Numbered from the stretch's first letter, positions 36,532 to 46,346 are shown. The stretch is DNA of 64,000 nt from Ectopseudomonas composti (GCF_900115475.1 NZ_FOWP01000006.1:186001-250000); one strand, 5' to 3'. Numbers and translations are program-made. Notes: generated by a model not told the origin, from the sequence alone.

Positions 36532-37464
36532 ATGGATCGCCCCCGCTTTCGCGCCTGTTTTCTTTATCCGCGCTTCTGGCCGCTGTGGCTGGGCCTTGGG
36601 CTGCTGTGGCTGGTGGTGCAGTTGCCTTATGGCATGCAGCTGAAGCTGGGGCGGGCGCTGGGCTGGCTGATGTACCACACGGCCAGCTCGCGTCGGCAGA
36701 TCGCCACGCGCAACCTGGAGCTGTGCTTTCCCGGCAAGAGCGCCGCCGAGCGCGAGCGTCTGCTCAAGGAGAACTTCGCCTCCACCGGTATCGCCTTCTT
36801 CGAAATGGCCATGAGCTGGTGGTGGCCCAAGGCGCGGCTGGCGCGGTTGGCACATGTAGAAGGCCTCGAGCACCTGCAGCAGGCGCAAGCCGAGGGACAG
36901 GGCGTGATCCTCATGGCGGTGCACTTCACCACCCTGGAGATCGGCGCCGCGCTGCTCGGTCAGTTGCACACCATCGACGGTATGTACCGCGAGCACGATA
37001 ACCCGTTGTTCGACTATATCCAGCGCCGTGGCCGCGAGCGCCACAACCTCGATGCCAGCGCCATCGAGCGCGAGGACATTCGCGCCATGCTCAAAGTACT
37101 GCGTGCCGGTCGCGCGATCTGGTATGCGCCGGATCAGGACTACGGCCGCAAGCAGAGCATCTTCGTGCCGTTGTTCGGCATCCAGGCGGCGACGGTCACT
37201 GCTACCACCAAGTTCGCTCGTCTGGGCAAGGCGCGCGTAGTGCCCTTCACCCAGCAGCGCCTGGCTGATGGCAGCGGTTATCGTCTGGTGATCCATCCGC
37301 CGCTCGCAGGTTTCCCGGGCGAGAGTGAAGAAGCCGATTGCCTGCGTATCAACCAGTGGATCGAACAGGTGATCAGCGCCTGCCCCGAGCAGTACCTGTG
37401 GGCTCACCGTCGCTTCAAGACGCGCCCCGAAGGCGAAGCGAAGCTCTACGGAGCGCGCACATAG
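36532..37464 (+). CDS. lpxL: Lipid A biosynthesis lauroyl acyltransferase (LpxL/HtrB family)
   Basis: 310 residues. One N-terminal membrane helix (about 17-35) is followed by the acyltransferase fold with the H-x4-E motif HFTTLE (H131, E136) and the DQDYG and [11 protein letters not shown] blocks of the LpxL/LpxM family. It adds a secondary acyl chain to Kdo-lipid A at the inner membrane. The chosen ATG at 36532 follows GGAAACGCC; an earlier start at 36499 is possible. It is divergent from minC, and a patatin starts 36 bases after its stop. Confidence 0.93.
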   Translation: MDRPRFRACFLYPRFWPLWLGLGLLWLVVQLPYGMQLKLGRALGWLMYHTASSRRQIATRNLELCFPGKSAAERERLLKENFASTGIAFFEMAMSWWWPKARLARLAHVEGLEHLQQAQAEGQGVILMAVHFTTLEIGAALLGQLHTIDGMYREHDNPLFDYIQRRGRERHNLDASAIEREDIRAMLKVLRAGRAIWYAPDQDYGRKQSIFVPLFGIQAATVTATTKFARLGKARVVPFTQQRLADGSGYRLVIHPPLAGFPGESEEADCLRINQWIEQVISACPEQYLWAHRRFKTRPEGEAKLYGART

Positions 37465-37499
37465 CGCATCTATACTGCAACGAAAAACAGGATCGCCCG

Positions 37500-38681
37500 A
37501 TGACCGTGATTGCCCGTCCCGATGCGCCCGTAACTGGGTTGATCCTCTCTGGTGGTGGGGCGCGGGCGGCCTATCAGGTGGGTGTACTGTCAGCCATCGC
37601 CGATCTGCTACCGGATACGTCGCACAATCCCTTTCCGGTTATCGTCGGTACCTCGGCCGGGGCGATCAACGCCGTCAGCCTGGCTTGTGGTGCGCTGCAG
37701 TTCGGCGAAGCGGTGCGGCGCCTGACCTCGGTCTGGCAGGGCTTTCATACCCACATGGTGTATCGCAGCGACTGGCCTGGGGTGCTGCGCCAGGCGGCAC
37801 GTTTCGTTGGCCACAGCCTGCTCGGCCTGGGGCGCGATGCTCCGGTGGCGTTGCTCGACAGCTCGCCGCTACGTGAGCTGCTGGCGCGTGAACTGGATTT
37901 TTCCGGTATCGCGGCGGCGGTACGCCATCGCCAGTTGCGCGCGGTGGCGGTGACCGCTTTCGGTTACGAAAGCGGCCAGGCGATGACCTTCTATCAGGGC
38001 CGCGCCACCATCGACCCCTGGTTTCGCCACCGCCGTGTCGGTGTGCCGACGCGGTTGCAACTCGAACACCTACTGGCCAGCGCGTCGATCCCGCTGATCT
38101 TTCCGCCGGTGAAGATCAACCGCGAATATTTCGGTGACGGCGCAGTACGTCAGGCCGCGCCGATCAGCCCGGCACTGCATCTGGGTGCCAGTCGCGTACT
38201 GGTGATCGGGGTCAGTGGCAACGCACACAGCAGTACGTCTGTGCCGGTACCGGTCAGCCCGGCCAACCGACCGCCAAGCCTGGCGCAGATTGGCGGGCAC
38301 ATGCTCAACAGCACCTTTATCGACAACCTGGAAACCGATATCGAACTGCTCGAACGGCTCAACCAGATGAGCGCATTGGTGCCGCCGGAGTCGCGCCCGC
38401 GCGGGTTGGGCTTGAACCCGGTGGACGTGCTGGTGATCGCCCCAAGCCAGCCGCTGGATCAGATCGCCGCACGCCATCAGCGCGAGCTGCCCCGGGCATT
38501 GCGCCTGTTCCTGCGTGGCCCAGGCGCGACCAAGGCCGGTGGTGCGGGCGTGCTCAGCTACCTGCTGTTCGAGCCCGGCTATTGCAGTGAGCTGATCGAA
38601 CTGGGCTATCAGGATGCGATGACGCGCAAGGCCGACCTCTGTCGCTTTCTCGGGCTGGCCGAAGTGGCGCAGCCTGCCTGA
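37500..38681 (+). CDS. Patatin-like phospholipase
   Basis: 393 residues from ATG 37500. The oxyanion loop [12 protein letters not shown], nucleophile S52 in GTSAG and catalytic D213 in DGA form the patatin Ser-Asp dyad. No signal peptide is seen, so it is a cytoplasmic or peripheral lipid acyl hydrolase. It starts 36 bases after lpxL and is likely co-transcribed, tying it to membrane lipid turnover. The C-terminal 100 residues are less conserved. Confidence 0.9.
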   Translation: MTVIARPDAPVTGLILSGGGARAAYQVGVLSAIADLLPDTSHNPFPVIVGTSAGAINAVSLACGALQFGEAVRRLTSVWQGFHTHMVYRSDWPGVLRQAARFVGHSLLGLGRDAPVALLDSSPLRELLARELDFSGIAAAVRHRQLRAVAVTAFGYESGQAMTFYQGRATIDPWFRHRRVGVPTRLQLEHLLASASIPLIFPPVKINREYFGDGAVRQAAPISPALHLGASRVLVIGVSGNAHSSTSVPVPVSPANRPPSLAQIGGHMLNSTFIDNLETDIELLERLNQMSALVPPESRPRGLGLNPVDVLVIAPSQPLDQIAARHQRELPRALRLFLRGPGATKAGGAGVLSYLLFEPGYCSELIELGYQDAMTRKADLCRFLGLAEVAQPA

Positions 38682-38774
38682 ACCGCCGTGTTCGCGATTT
38701 GGTAGGCTGCGCTGCGTGTTCTCTCAATGGCTGGCGACGCGTGCGGCGCACCCTACAGTTTGCTCGGCAGTGCT

Positions 38775-39629
38775 TCAGGCCAGCACACCATCGCGAAAAT
38801 CACGCAGGGCCTGCTCGATTTCCTCGCGGCTGTTCATCACGAACGGCCCGTATTGCACGATGGGCTCATTCAGCGGTGTGCCGGCGATCAGCAGCACTCG
38901 CGCGCCCTGGGCGCTGGTCAGGTGCAGTTCACCCTCGTCGGAGAGGCGTACCAGGCGCCCGGCACCGGCCGCTTGAGCGTTGGCTCCAGGCAGCTCCAGC
39001 GAACCCTCGTAAACGTAGAGCATGACCCGCTGACCATCGGCCAGGCGCGGTGAAACCTGGCTGCCGGCCGGCAGGTGCAGGTCGAAGAGCTGAGGCTGGG
39101 TGTGTGGACGCTGCACGGCGCCTGCCTGACGAATCTCGCCGTCATCGAATTCACCGGCGATCACCACCACCTCGACGCCGGACGCCGTGTTGATGCGCGG
39201 GATCTCGCTGGCCGGGATGTCGCGATAACCGGCTTCGCCCAACTTGTCCTTGGCCGGCAGGTTGAGCCACAGCTGGAAGCCGCGCATGGCGCCGGACTCC
39301 TGCTCGGGCATCTCGCTGTGGATGATGCCGCGCGCGGCGGTCATCCATTGCACGCCACCGCTACCGAGTAGGCCGACGTTGCCCAGGTGATCTTCATGGC
39401 GCATGCGCCCTTCGATCATGTAGGTAATGGTCTCGAAACCACGGTGCGGGTGCGGCGGGAAACCGGCGATGTAGTCGTCGGGATTGTCGGTGGAGAACTC
39501 GTCGAGCATCAGGAACGGATCGAAGCGTTCCAGGCCAGGCCCACCGATCACGCGGTTGAGGCGCACACCGGCGCCGTCGGAAGCGGGTTGGCCAGGCTGG
39601 ATGCTGATGACGCGGCGTTGCGAGGTCAT
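38775..39629 (-). CDS. Pirin family protein
   Basis: 284 residues from ATG 39629, with GGAG 7 bases before it; the longer open frame overlaps mlaA and is not real. A bicupin fold with the pirin metal ligands H60 and H62 (PPHPHRGFET) and H104 and E106 (HSEMPE). Family members include quercetinase-like dioxygenases and redox or regulatory proteins; the substrate here is unknown. It is convergent with the patatin gene. Confidence 0.92.
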   Translation of the reverse strand: MTSQRRVISIQPGQPASDGAGVRLNRVIGGPGLERFDPFLMLDEFSTDNPDDYIAGFPPHPHRGFETITYMIEGRMRHEDHLGNVGLLGSGGVQWMTAARGIIHSEMPEQESGAMRGFQLWLNLPAKDKLGEAGYRDIPASEIPRINTASGVEVVVIAGEFDDGEIRQAGAVQRPHTQPQLFDLHLPAGSQVSPRLADGQRVMLYVYEGSLELPGANAQAAGAGRLVRLSDEGELHLTSAQGARVLLIAGTPLNEPIVQYGPFVMNSREEIEQALRDFRDGVLA

Positions 39630-39739
39630 GGCGGGCTCCTTGAGTGGTAGGAATGACGCCATGCTATGCGTATTGAATCGATCTTTGGTTGGAAAATTTC
39701 TGGGAGATGCATCGATTAATTCGATGCATCTCCCAGGAG

Positions 39740-40510
39740 TCAGTCGGCGATCTTCAGCTTGCGCGACTCGTGGTAGAAGAAGCGCAGCTTCTCGTACTCG
39801 AATGGCGAGTTCAGTTGGCCGTAGCGGAAGCCGGTATTGGCGCGGGTGTCGACGACACGCAGCACGGTAATGCCGGGGTTGCTGCGGCTGGCATCGGCCA
39901 CGTCGAGGTAGTTGACCGCGTTTTCCAGGCTGTAGTCCGCCACCAGGCCACCGGTGTCGCGCAGGTTCGACGGACCGAGCAGCGGCAGCATCAGGTACGG
40001 ACCGGCAGGTACGCCGTAGTAACCCAGCGTCTGGCCGAAGTCTTCGCTCAAGCGCGGCAGACCCATCATCGTCGCCGGGTCCCAGACGCCGCCCACCCCG
40101 ATGATGGTGTTGAACAGCAAGCGAGCCGTGCTGTTCATCGCCCGCTTGCCCTTGAGCTGCAGCAGGCTGTTGGCCAGCGTGGGAATCTCGCCCAGGTTGT
40201 TGAAGAAGTTGTGCACGCCGCTCTGCACCAGGTTCGGCGTGACGTAGCGGTAGCCGTCGACCACGGGCAGGAACACCCACTGATCGAAGCGGTAGTTGAA
40301 GTGATAGACGCGGCGGTTCCACGACTCCAGCGGGTCATAGACCTGCAGGGCGTCACTGGAAGCGCGTTCGAATTCCTGCTGATCCAGACCAGGGTTGAAC
40401 TGCAGGTGCTGCAGTGGATTGGTGAAGCCGTCGGCGTCTACCTGGTGCTCGGCCAGGGCCTGCCCGCTGGCCAGCAGCAGGGCGATGATGAGAGTGCTGT
40501 GCTTAACCAC
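39740..40510 (-). CDS. mlaA: MlaA/VacJ family protein with a non-lipoprotein signal peptide
   Basis: 256 residues. The VacJ core is clear: YDPLESWNRRVYHFNYRFDQ, VHNFFNNLGEIPTLANSLLQ, FNTIIGVGGVWDPAT, and the FGQTLGYYGVPAGPYLMLPL block. In the Mla pathway MlaA removes surface phospholipids from the outer membrane. The signal peptide ends ASGQALAEHQ with no Cys anywhere near it, so it should be cleaved by signal peptidase I and not lipidated. It overlaps the upstream hydrolase gene by eight bases. Confidence 0.9.
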   Translation of the reverse strand: MVKHSTLIIALLLASGQALAEHQVDADGFTNPLQHLQFNPGLDQQEFERASSDALQVYDPLESWNRRVYHFNYRFDQWVFLPVVDGYRYVTPNLVQSGVHNFFNNLGEIPTLANSLLQLKGKRAMNSTARLLFNTIIGVGGVWDPATMMGLPRLSEDFGQTLGYYGVPAGPYLMLPLLGPSNLRDTGGLVADYSLENAVNYLDVADASRSNPGITVLRVVDTRANTGFRYGQLNSPFEYEKLRFFYHESRKLKIAD

Positions 40511-41801
40511 GGAAGAACTCCAGCATGGCGTCGGCGTTGACGCGATAGTTGAGGTTGCCGCAGTGCCCGCCGCGCGGGTAAAGGGTCAGGCGCTCGCCAA
40601 AGGTGCTGCGCAGGAAGCCGATGTCGCCCTGGCCGAGGATCAGGTCGTCGGCGTTGTGCATCACGGCGATCTTGTCGCTGCCTTTGAGGTAATCCTCCAG
40701 TGCATACAGGCTGCTCTTTTCGATCAACTGGTTGAGGCTGCCGCCGTCATAACGAGCGCGCCACATGGGCATCAGTTGCTCGGCGATGTAGCAGTCGAAG
40801 TCGCAGCGCAGGGCCATCTGGAAGAAGGGTGTGAGGCTGGTGCTCTCGGTGATGTGGTAGTCGCGCGGGGTGATCAGGCCGCGGCGGTTGAGCAGGTCCG
40901 AGGTGAATACGATGTCGGCAGACGAGAAGCGGAATGAAGTGCCGATCAGCATCGCCATCTGCTCATTGGAAAGCTTTTCCTTGGACTGCTGGAAGTCGTA
41001 GAGCATGGCCTCGTTGATGTCCAGATAGCCCTTGTCGTTGAAGTAGCGGGTCAGCTTGCCCAGCACCAGGTCGTAGAAGTTGGTGCTGTTGTCGATGCCC
41101 TGCACCTTGGTCTGCACCAGTTTGTCCAGATTGCTGATGGAGGTGTAGAGGTTGACTGGCGGGTTGAGCAGCAGCACGCGTTTGAAGTCGAAGGCGCGGC
41201 GGGTTTCATCCAGCTGGCTGACGAAGGCGGCATGCAGCGCGCCCAGGCTGTAGCCGGTCAGCAGGAACTCGCTGACTTCCAGCTTCGGATGCTGGGCACG
41301 CACGGCTTGCATGGCGCGGTACAGATCGTCGGCGTCGTCCGGGCTGTAGCCTGGTGTGGCCGAGCGCGAGGCGGCGGCCATGAAGTCGTAGCTGGTCGGT
41401 GACGACAGCTGGACGACGTGGAAGCCAGCGCCGTAGAACAGCTTCTTCAGGTACTCGGTAGTGCCGCTGGCATAGTGCGCACCGGTGCCGGAAATGATGA
41501 AGATCAGCGGCGCACGTCCGTTTTGCTGGGCCAGGCGATAGCGCAGCTTGGTCACTGGCCAGAAGTTGTCCAGCAGCTCGAACTCACGGTCCGGGCGCAG
41601 ACGCACCGAGTAGTCGCTTTGTCTGATGTCGCCATCGGCCGGCAATTCGGGGCGCAGCTCCGGCGGCGTGGTCGCGATGGTCGCCTCGAACGGGTTGGCC
41701 AGTGGATAGCCATAGCTTTCCGCATCCACATCGGCGGCCATCGCGGAGGCACAGAAGACCAGGCCGCCGAGCAAGGCGGCGAGTCGGGCAAGGCTGGGCA
41801 T
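40503..41801 (-). CDS. Secreted alpha/beta-hydrolase paired with MlaA
   Basis: 432 residues with a signal peptide (MPSLARLAALLGGLVFCASA, cleavage near AMA-AD). An alpha/beta-hydrolase core has the oxyanion FIISGTGAHYASG, nucleophile elbow GYSLG, an Asp in HNADDLILG and a late His in PRGGHCGN, which together give a plausible triad. It should act in the periplasm. Its stop overlaps the mlaA start, implying a joint role in envelope lipid handling. The reaction is unknown; lipase or esterase is the best guess. Confidence 0.82.
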   Translation of the reverse strand: MPSLARLAALLGGLVFCASAMAADVDAESYGYPLANPFEATIATTPPELRPELPADGDIRQSDYSVRLRPDREFELLDNFWPVTKLRYRLAQQNGRAPLIFIISGTGAHYASGTTEYLKKLFYGAGFHVVQLSSPTSYDFMAAASRSATPGYSPDDADDLYRAMQAVRAQHPKLEVSEFLLTGYSLGALHAAFVSQLDETRRAFDFKRVLLLNPPVNLYTSISNLDKLVQTKVQGIDNSTNFYDLVLGKLTRYFNDKGYLDINEAMLYDFQQSKEKLSNEQMAMLIGTSFRFSSADIVFTSDLLNRRGLITPRDYHITESTSLTPFFQMALRCDFDCYIAEQLMPMWRARYDGGSLNQLIEKSSLYALEDYLKGSDKIAVMHNADDLILGQGDIGFLRSTFGERLTLYPRGGHCGNLNYRVNADAMLEFFRG

Positions 41802-41960
41802 GTATTAAGTCCCTTTGAATAAGAGAACGTCTGGATTGAACAGCTGGCTTATGACAGCAGCAAGCGGGGCAAAGTGCCAGACTATCCTGCCTTATCTCAG
41901 GGAAACATGCGTAGCTGTAATAAGAGATGCGCGCGCCCGATTGACCACAGGCTTTTTCAA

Positions 41961-42185
41961 TCAGGCGTGATGATGCAGCCACGCATGCTTGGGGCGTTCT
42001 GTCGTGGGCTGTTGACGACGCTCGAAACGCTGCCAGACCTTCTCGTGGAAGTAGAAACCCACGGAGTTGCACAGAGGCTCGATGGCCGCCACCAGGCCAC
42101 TGGCTGCGACACTGCCGGTCAGGGCGTAGGTGACGCCGAAGGCGATGCAGAAGTGCATGAGGGTGAAGGTCAGGGTCTTGAGCAT
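41961..42185 (-). CDS. DUF2061 small membrane protein
   Basis: 74 residues, with GAGG 8 bases before the ATG. Two hydrophobic segments (about 4-24 and 27-42) and the DUF2061 pattern K-T-x-T-F...H...G, then GFYFHEKVWQR. The tail is His/Pro-rich. Function unknown; it lies beside the hydrolase-MlaA pair as I recall in P. aeruginosa. Confidence 0.82.
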   Translation of the reverse strand: MLKTLTFTLMHFCIAFGVTYALTGSVAASGLVAAIEPLCNSVGFYFHEKVWQRFERRQQPTTERPKHAWLHHHA

Positions 42186-42377
42186 GATGCACCTCGTTGA
42201 GAATCATTTCGTCTTGTATGAAAGGCTAGCCCTGTCCGTTCGAGTCGGGAAATGTGGCGTTTGCATGGCTTTGATAGTTGTTTTGAATTGATCTCTAGGT
42301 TTTTAGAGTATTTATCTATTTACTTGGTCCTTGGGCGGTTGCGATAAGGTGGCGCTCTATTCAGATGGAGGCGGTTC

Positions 42378-42707
42378 ATGCAGATCAGTGATATTCCCTT
42401 CGGTGTGACGGACTGGGCTGCGATACCTGCGACCGAGCATCCGGGCGAACGTGGGGTGGCGCACTGGCGCACCTGCCAGTTTGGTTCGCTGCGTGTGCGC
42501 ATGGTCGAGTATTCCGCGGGCTACCTGGCCGACCACTGGTGCCACAAGGGCCACGTGTTGTTGTGCCTGGAAGGTGAGCTGAGCACTGAACTGGAGGATG
42601 GCCGGGTATTCGTGCTCAAGCCCGGTATGAGCTATCAGGTGGCGGATGGTGCTGAGGCTCACCGCTCCTCGACGGCGTCCGGCGCACGCCTGTTCGTGGT
42701 GGACTGA
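42378..42707 (+). CDS. DHCW-motif cupin fold protein
   Basis: 109 residues with a single cupin domain: GYLADHWCHKGHVLLCLEGE and FVLKPGMSYQVADGAEAHRS. The D-H-W-C-H cluster gives the family its name and may hold a metal. Stop and next start are five bases apart, so it is coupled with the DUF2784 gene. Function unknown. Confidence 0.85.
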   Translation: MQISDIPFGVTDWAAIPATEHPGERGVAHWRTCQFGSLRVRMVEYSAGYLADHWCHKGHVLLCLEGELSTELEDGRVFVLKPGMSYQVADGAEAHRSSTASGARLFVVD

Positions 42708-42712
42708 GCACC

Positions 42713-43081
42713 GTGGGTTGGCGCCTGGCTGCCGATGCTTTGGTGGTGCTCCACCTGGGCTTCATTCTCTTCGTGCTGTTCGGAGGCCTTTTGCTGCTGC
42801 GCTGGCCGCGCTTGCTCTGGCTGCACCTGCCGGCCGTGGCGTGGGGCGCGACGGTGGAGTTCTTCCATCTGCTATGTCCGCTGACGCCCTGGGAAAACCA
42901 GCTACGGCAGCCGGCCGGTGATGCCGGCTATGAAGGCGGTTTCATCGAGCATTACCTGATTCCGCTGATCTATCCGGCCGGGCTCACGCCGCAGATCCAG
43001 CTTTGGCTGGGCGGGATCGTCCTGCTGATCAACGCCACGGTTTACGCCTATCTGCTGATACGTCGGTTTAAACGCACGTAG
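42713..43081 (+). CDS. DUF2784 membrane protein
   Basis: 122 residues from a GTG start, four hydrophobic segments. The pattern ALVVLHLGFILFVLFGGLLL, then WGATVEFFHLLCPLTPWEN, matches DUF2784. It starts five bases after the cupin stop, with no ribosome site of its own, so it relies on coupling. Function unknown. Confidence 0.82.
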   Translation: MGWRLAADALVVLHLGFILFVLFGGLLLLRWPRLLWLHLPAVAWGATVEFFHLLCPLTPWENQLRQPAGDAGYEGGFIEHYLIPLIYPAGLTPQIQLWLGGIVLLINATVYAYLLIRRFKRT

Positions 43082-43186
43082 CAGTGATTTGCCCTGCTCA
43101 TTCATAAGTCTGATGAAGGCGTTGGGCCTTTATGTCCTTCGCTACACTGGCAGCCATTGCAACCAAACACTGAAGGCAGGGCTGCT

Positions 43187-43999
43187 ATGCAAAACCGCAT
43201 GATGATCACTGGCGCGGGCTCCGGCCTGGGACGCGAAATTGCCCTGCGTTGGGCGCGCGAAGGCTGGCGCTTGGCGCTGGCCGATGTCAACGAAACCGGC
43301 CTGGCGGAAACCCTGAAGCTGGTACGCGAGGCCGGGGGCGATGGTTTCACCCGACGTTGCGACGTGCGCGACTACAGCCAGCTGACCGCCCTGGCGCAGG
43401 CCTGCGAGGAGCAGTTCGGCGGGATCGACATCATCGTCAATAACGCTGGTGTCGCGTCCGGCGGCTTCTTCAGCGAGTTGTCGCTGGAGGACTGGGATTG
43501 GCAGATCTCGATCAACCTGATGGGCGTGGTCAAGGGTTGTAAGGCGTTCCTGTCGTTGCTGGAGCAGAGCAAGGGCAAGATCGTCAACATCGCTTCGATG
43601 GCGGCGCTGATGCAGGGACCGGGCATGAGCAACTACAACGTGGCCAAGGCCGGCGTGGTAGCCCTGTCGGAAAGCCTGCTGGTGGAACTGCGCCAGTTGG
43701 AGATTGGCGTGCATGTGGTCTGCCCATCCTTCTTCCAGACTAATCTGCTGGATTCCTTCCGAGGCCCGACGCCGGCGATGAAGGCGCAGGTTGGCAAGTT
43801 GCTGGAAAGCTCGCCGATCAGCGCGGCGGATATCGCCAACTACATCCATGATGAGGTGGCCAAGGGCAGCTTCCTGATTCTGCCGCACGAAATGGGTCGT
43901 ATGGCCTGGGCGCTGAAGCAGAAGAACCCGCAGGCGCTGTACGACGAAATGGCCAGCATGGCCGAGAAAATGCGCGGCAAGGCCAAACCTGCCAGCTGA
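43187..43999 (+). CDS. Short-chain dehydrogenase/reductase
   Basis: 270 residues from ATG 43187. Cofactor motif TGAGSGLG (8-15), NNAG, then catalytic S137, Y150 and K154 (YNVAK). A C-terminal extension after 215 (MGRMAWALKQKNPQALYDEM) is seen in SDRs described as acting on long-chain substrates. The neighbours do not name a substrate. Confidence 0.9.
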   Translation: MQNRMMITGAGSGLGREIALRWAREGWRLALADVNETGLAETLKLVREAGGDGFTRRCDVRDYSQLTALAQACEEQFGGIDIIVNNAGVASGGFFSELSLEDWDWQISINLMGVVKGCKAFLSLLEQSKGKIVNIASMAALMQGPGMSNYNVAKAGVVALSESLLVELRQLEIGVHVVCPSFFQTNLLDSFRGPTPAMKAQVGKLLESSPISAADIANYIHDEVAKGSFLILPHEMGRMAWALKQKNPQALYDEMASMAEKMRGKAKPAS

Positions 44000-44099
44000 C
44001 CGCTGGGTCAGTTATTTGCACCTGCAGGCTTGCCTGGCGTGGCCTGCAGGGGTAGGGTGGCCGCCCCGGCCTGCCTGCCGTAATGACCTCGGATACCTC

Positions 44100-45263
44100 G
44101 TGAAACCAGTCCCTCGGGCCCTGCTGTTGGTGGCCCTGGTGCTGGCGGCGATCAATTTGCGCCCCGGCATCACATCCCTCGCGCCGCTGATCGAGCGCAT
44201 CGCTGCGGAGCTCTCGCTGAGCCGCAGTTTCATCAGCCTGACTACCGCCTTGCCAGTGCTGTGCATGGGCCTGCTCGCGCCACTGGCACCGCGTCTGGCA
44301 ATGCGTTGGGGGCTCGAACGCACCATCGTGCTCTGCCTCGGGCTGATCGGCCTGGCGCTGCTGGCACGTCTGGCTGCGCATCAGAGTGCGGTACTGATCG
44401 GCAGCGCCATTGCTTTGGGGGCCGCTATCGCGGTCGCCGGGCCATTACTGTCGGGTTTCATCAAGCGTCACTTCGCCAGCCAGATGGGCCGAGTGGTGGG
44501 TTGGTACTCACTGGGCATGGCCATCGGCGGTGCCGGTGGCGCGGTGCTCACTGCGCCGGCTACCGCACTGTTTGGGGATGCCTGGCACCTGGGCCTGGCG
44601 GTCTGGGCGACACCAGCGTTGCTCGGGGTCATGCTCTGGCTGTGGCTGCCCAATCAGGTGGGCGCTGCTGACGAGCAGGAAAGCGGTGGCTTGCCCTGGC
44701 GGCAGCCGCGCGCCTGGTTGATCAGCTGCTTCTTCGCCATTCAGGCGGGCTTGTTCTATGCCATCGCGACCTGGGCCGTGGCGCGCTATCACGAAGCCGG
44801 GCTGAGCATGCTGCGCAGTAACTCGTTGCTCAGTCTGGCCATGCTCATGGGGCTGCCCAGCTCGTTCCTGCTGCCCTGGCTGGCGCAGCGCTACAACGCA
44901 CGTTATCCACTGCTACTAGCCTGTGGCGCGATTACCTGCGGTTGCCTGGCGATGGTCACCTTTGTGCCGCGTTTCGTTCCCGAATTGTGGGCGGTGATTC
45001 TGGGCTTTTCGCTGGGCGGCTCCTTCGCCCTGTCGCTGGTGCTGCCGCTGTACGAAGCCGGCTCGCCATTGGCGGTCAGCCGCTGGACGGCGATGATGCT
45101 GTTCACCGGCTACAGCCTGGGTTGTCTGACGCCGATTCTCACCGGCTTGGCGCGCGACCTGTCTGGCAGCTACCGCCTGCCGTTCGCGGTGCTCACTGCG
45201 TTGGCGCTGGTGATGACGCTGGTGGCCTGGTTGCTGGGGCGAAACCGTCGCCAGTCGCGCTAG
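44100..45263 (+). CDS. MFS transporter, CynX/NimT (cyanate permease-like) family
   Basis: 387 residues from a GTG at 44100; a start at 44016 in frame would add 28 non-hydrophobic residues. Twelve hydrophobic segments. The first helix reads LVALVLAAINLRPGITSLAP, the N-L-R signature of the CynX/NimT branch. Members move cyanate, nitroimidazoles or aromatic compounds; no cyanase gene is near, so the cargo is unknown. Confidence 0.87.
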   Translation: MKPVPRALLLVALVLAAINLRPGITSLAPLIERIAAELSLSRSFISLTTALPVLCMGLLAPLAPRLAMRWGLERTIVLCLGLIGLALLARLAAHQSAVLIGSAIALGAAIAVAGPLLSGFIKRHFASQMGRVVGWYSLGMAIGGAGGAVLTAPATALFGDAWHLGLAVWATPALLGVMLWLWLPNQVGAADEQESGGLPWRQPRAWLISCFFAIQAGLFYAIATWAVARYHEAGLSMLRSNSLLSLAMLMGLPSSFLLPWLAQRYNARYPLLLACGAITCGCLAMVTFVPRFVPELWAVILGFSLGGSFALSLVLPLYEAGSPLAVSRWTAMMLFTGYSLGCLTPILTGLARDLSGSYRLPFAVLTALALVMTLVAWLLGRNRRQSR

Positions 45264-45417
45264 CAGACTGTTGAAATACTACCCAGGCTTTGGCCTCCTG
45301 CATCCACGCAGTCTTCGCCTGCGGTTTTCAGCGGCCGGTTAGAAGATTTCGTGCCAGTTCCTTTCTTGCCCTGGCGTGCTGTGTTAGAAGGCTTTCTGCT
45401 TTTTCAGGAGTGCCGGT

Positions 45418-45846
45418 GTGGAGTCCGAATCCATCGTCTATGGCTGCATCCGCGACTGGCCCTCGGATGACCCCGAGCAGCGTCGTCTACGCCGTGAAAC
45501 CAATCACGGCGTGCTGGCCGAATTACCATCGGGTGATCTCTGGCCCTTTCTTGGCCGCGAGATGTTCTCGTTCTGCGATCTGCCCGGTGCAGGCCTCTAT
45601 CAAACTCAGGTGATCCACTTCGGCGCCAGCTACTGCGCGGTGGAATATGAGTGGAACCTGTGGATCGAAGCCTTCGAGGCGTTGCTCAAACGCCTGTATT
45701 GGGCCAGTGCCGTGGTTCATCTGGAAACCGAACTGGGCGGTATACACACCTTCCGTTGGGAGTCCGACAGCGGCTTCCACAGCCCGCAGGAGGGCGCACT
45801 ACGCGTGCGCTGCGCCTGGGAGCGTGAGGGCGCCTTGCGCGGTTAG
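45418..45846 (+). CDS. Hypothetical protein
   Basis: 142 residues from a GTG, with AGGAG 7 bases before it. Acidic, soluble, with several Trp and Cys; no motif recognised. Ten bases separate its stop from the next ATG, so the two are likely one transcript. Confidence 0.65.
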   Translation: MESESIVYGCIRDWPSDDPEQRRLRRETNHGVLAELPSGDLWPFLGREMFSFCDLPGAGLYQTQVIHFGASYCAVEYEWNLWIEAFEALLKRLYWASAVVHLETELGGIHTFRWESDSGFHSPQEGALRVRCAWEREGALRG

Positions 45847-45855
45847 GGAGCGAGG

Positions 45856-46188
45856 ATGATCAACTACCTATGGTTTCTGCTGGCGGCTCTGTTCGAGATC
45901 GCTGGCTGCTATGCCTTCTGGATGTGGCTGCGGCTGGATCGCAGTGTCTGGTGGGTGCTGCCGGGACTGTTGAGCCTCGCGTTCTTTGCCCTGATTCTGA
46001 CTCGCGTCGAGGCATCCTTTGCCGGCCGTGCCTATGCCGCCTACGGAGGCGTGTACATCGTCGCTTCACTGGTGTGGCTGGCGCTGATCGAAAAGACCCG
46101 GCCAATGCTCAGCGACTGGTTGGGTGCGGCACTGTGCGTGGTTGGCGCCACCATCATCCTGCTGGGGCCGCGGCTGCATTCCTCCTGA
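45856..46188 (+). CDS. YnfA/UPF0060 family membrane protein (SMR-like)
   Basis: 110 residues, four membrane helices. Family blocks [36 protein letters not shown] and [20 protein letters not shown] are clear. YnfA-type proteins resemble small multidrug resistance transporters, with the EIAGCY glutamate in TM1 as the likely proton site. A role in drug or cation efflux is possible. Confidence 0.9.
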   Translation: MINYLWFLLAALFEIAGCYAFWMWLRLDRSVWWVLPGLLSLAFFALILTRVEASFAGRAYAAYGGVYIVASLVWLALIEKTRPMLSDWLGAALCVVGATIILLGPRLHSS

Positions 46189-46221
46189 CCTGCTTATAAG
46201 CAGTGGAAGTAAAAAGTTCCG

Positions 46222-46239
46222 CTGTCATCAAATCTTTAT
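46222..46239 (+). promoter_or_regulatory. Candidate PHO box upstream of the phosphate-type porin
   Basis: A perfect CTGTCAT heptamer (46222-46228) and a four-base CAAA spacer precede a weak second half (TCTTTAT, 3 of 7). PhoB boxes are two CTGTCAT repeats four bases apart. The site lies about 125 bases before the porin start. Confidence 0.4.
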
Positions 46240-46346
46240 ATATCGGCAACTGCTCTGAAATAAGCCCTCGCCAAGATTCCCCCAGCACGAACGAGCCACT
46301 CGCTCGGGTGTTTTCAACACTTAAAGTCCAACAGGGGAATTTCTCG

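Noticed and set aside
35575..37407. A 610-codon open frame containing minC
   Set aside because: Only the last 242 codons are MinC; the upstream part is antisense to lpxL and shows no protein-like pattern.
38775..40322. A 515-codon frame ending in pirin
   Set aside because: The first part runs in another frame through mlaA; pirin similarity and a ribosome site begin at 39629.
45264..45417. Gap with a TGTTGAAAT start, considered as an insertion-sequence end
   Set aside because: No partner end, transposase or target duplication is visible.
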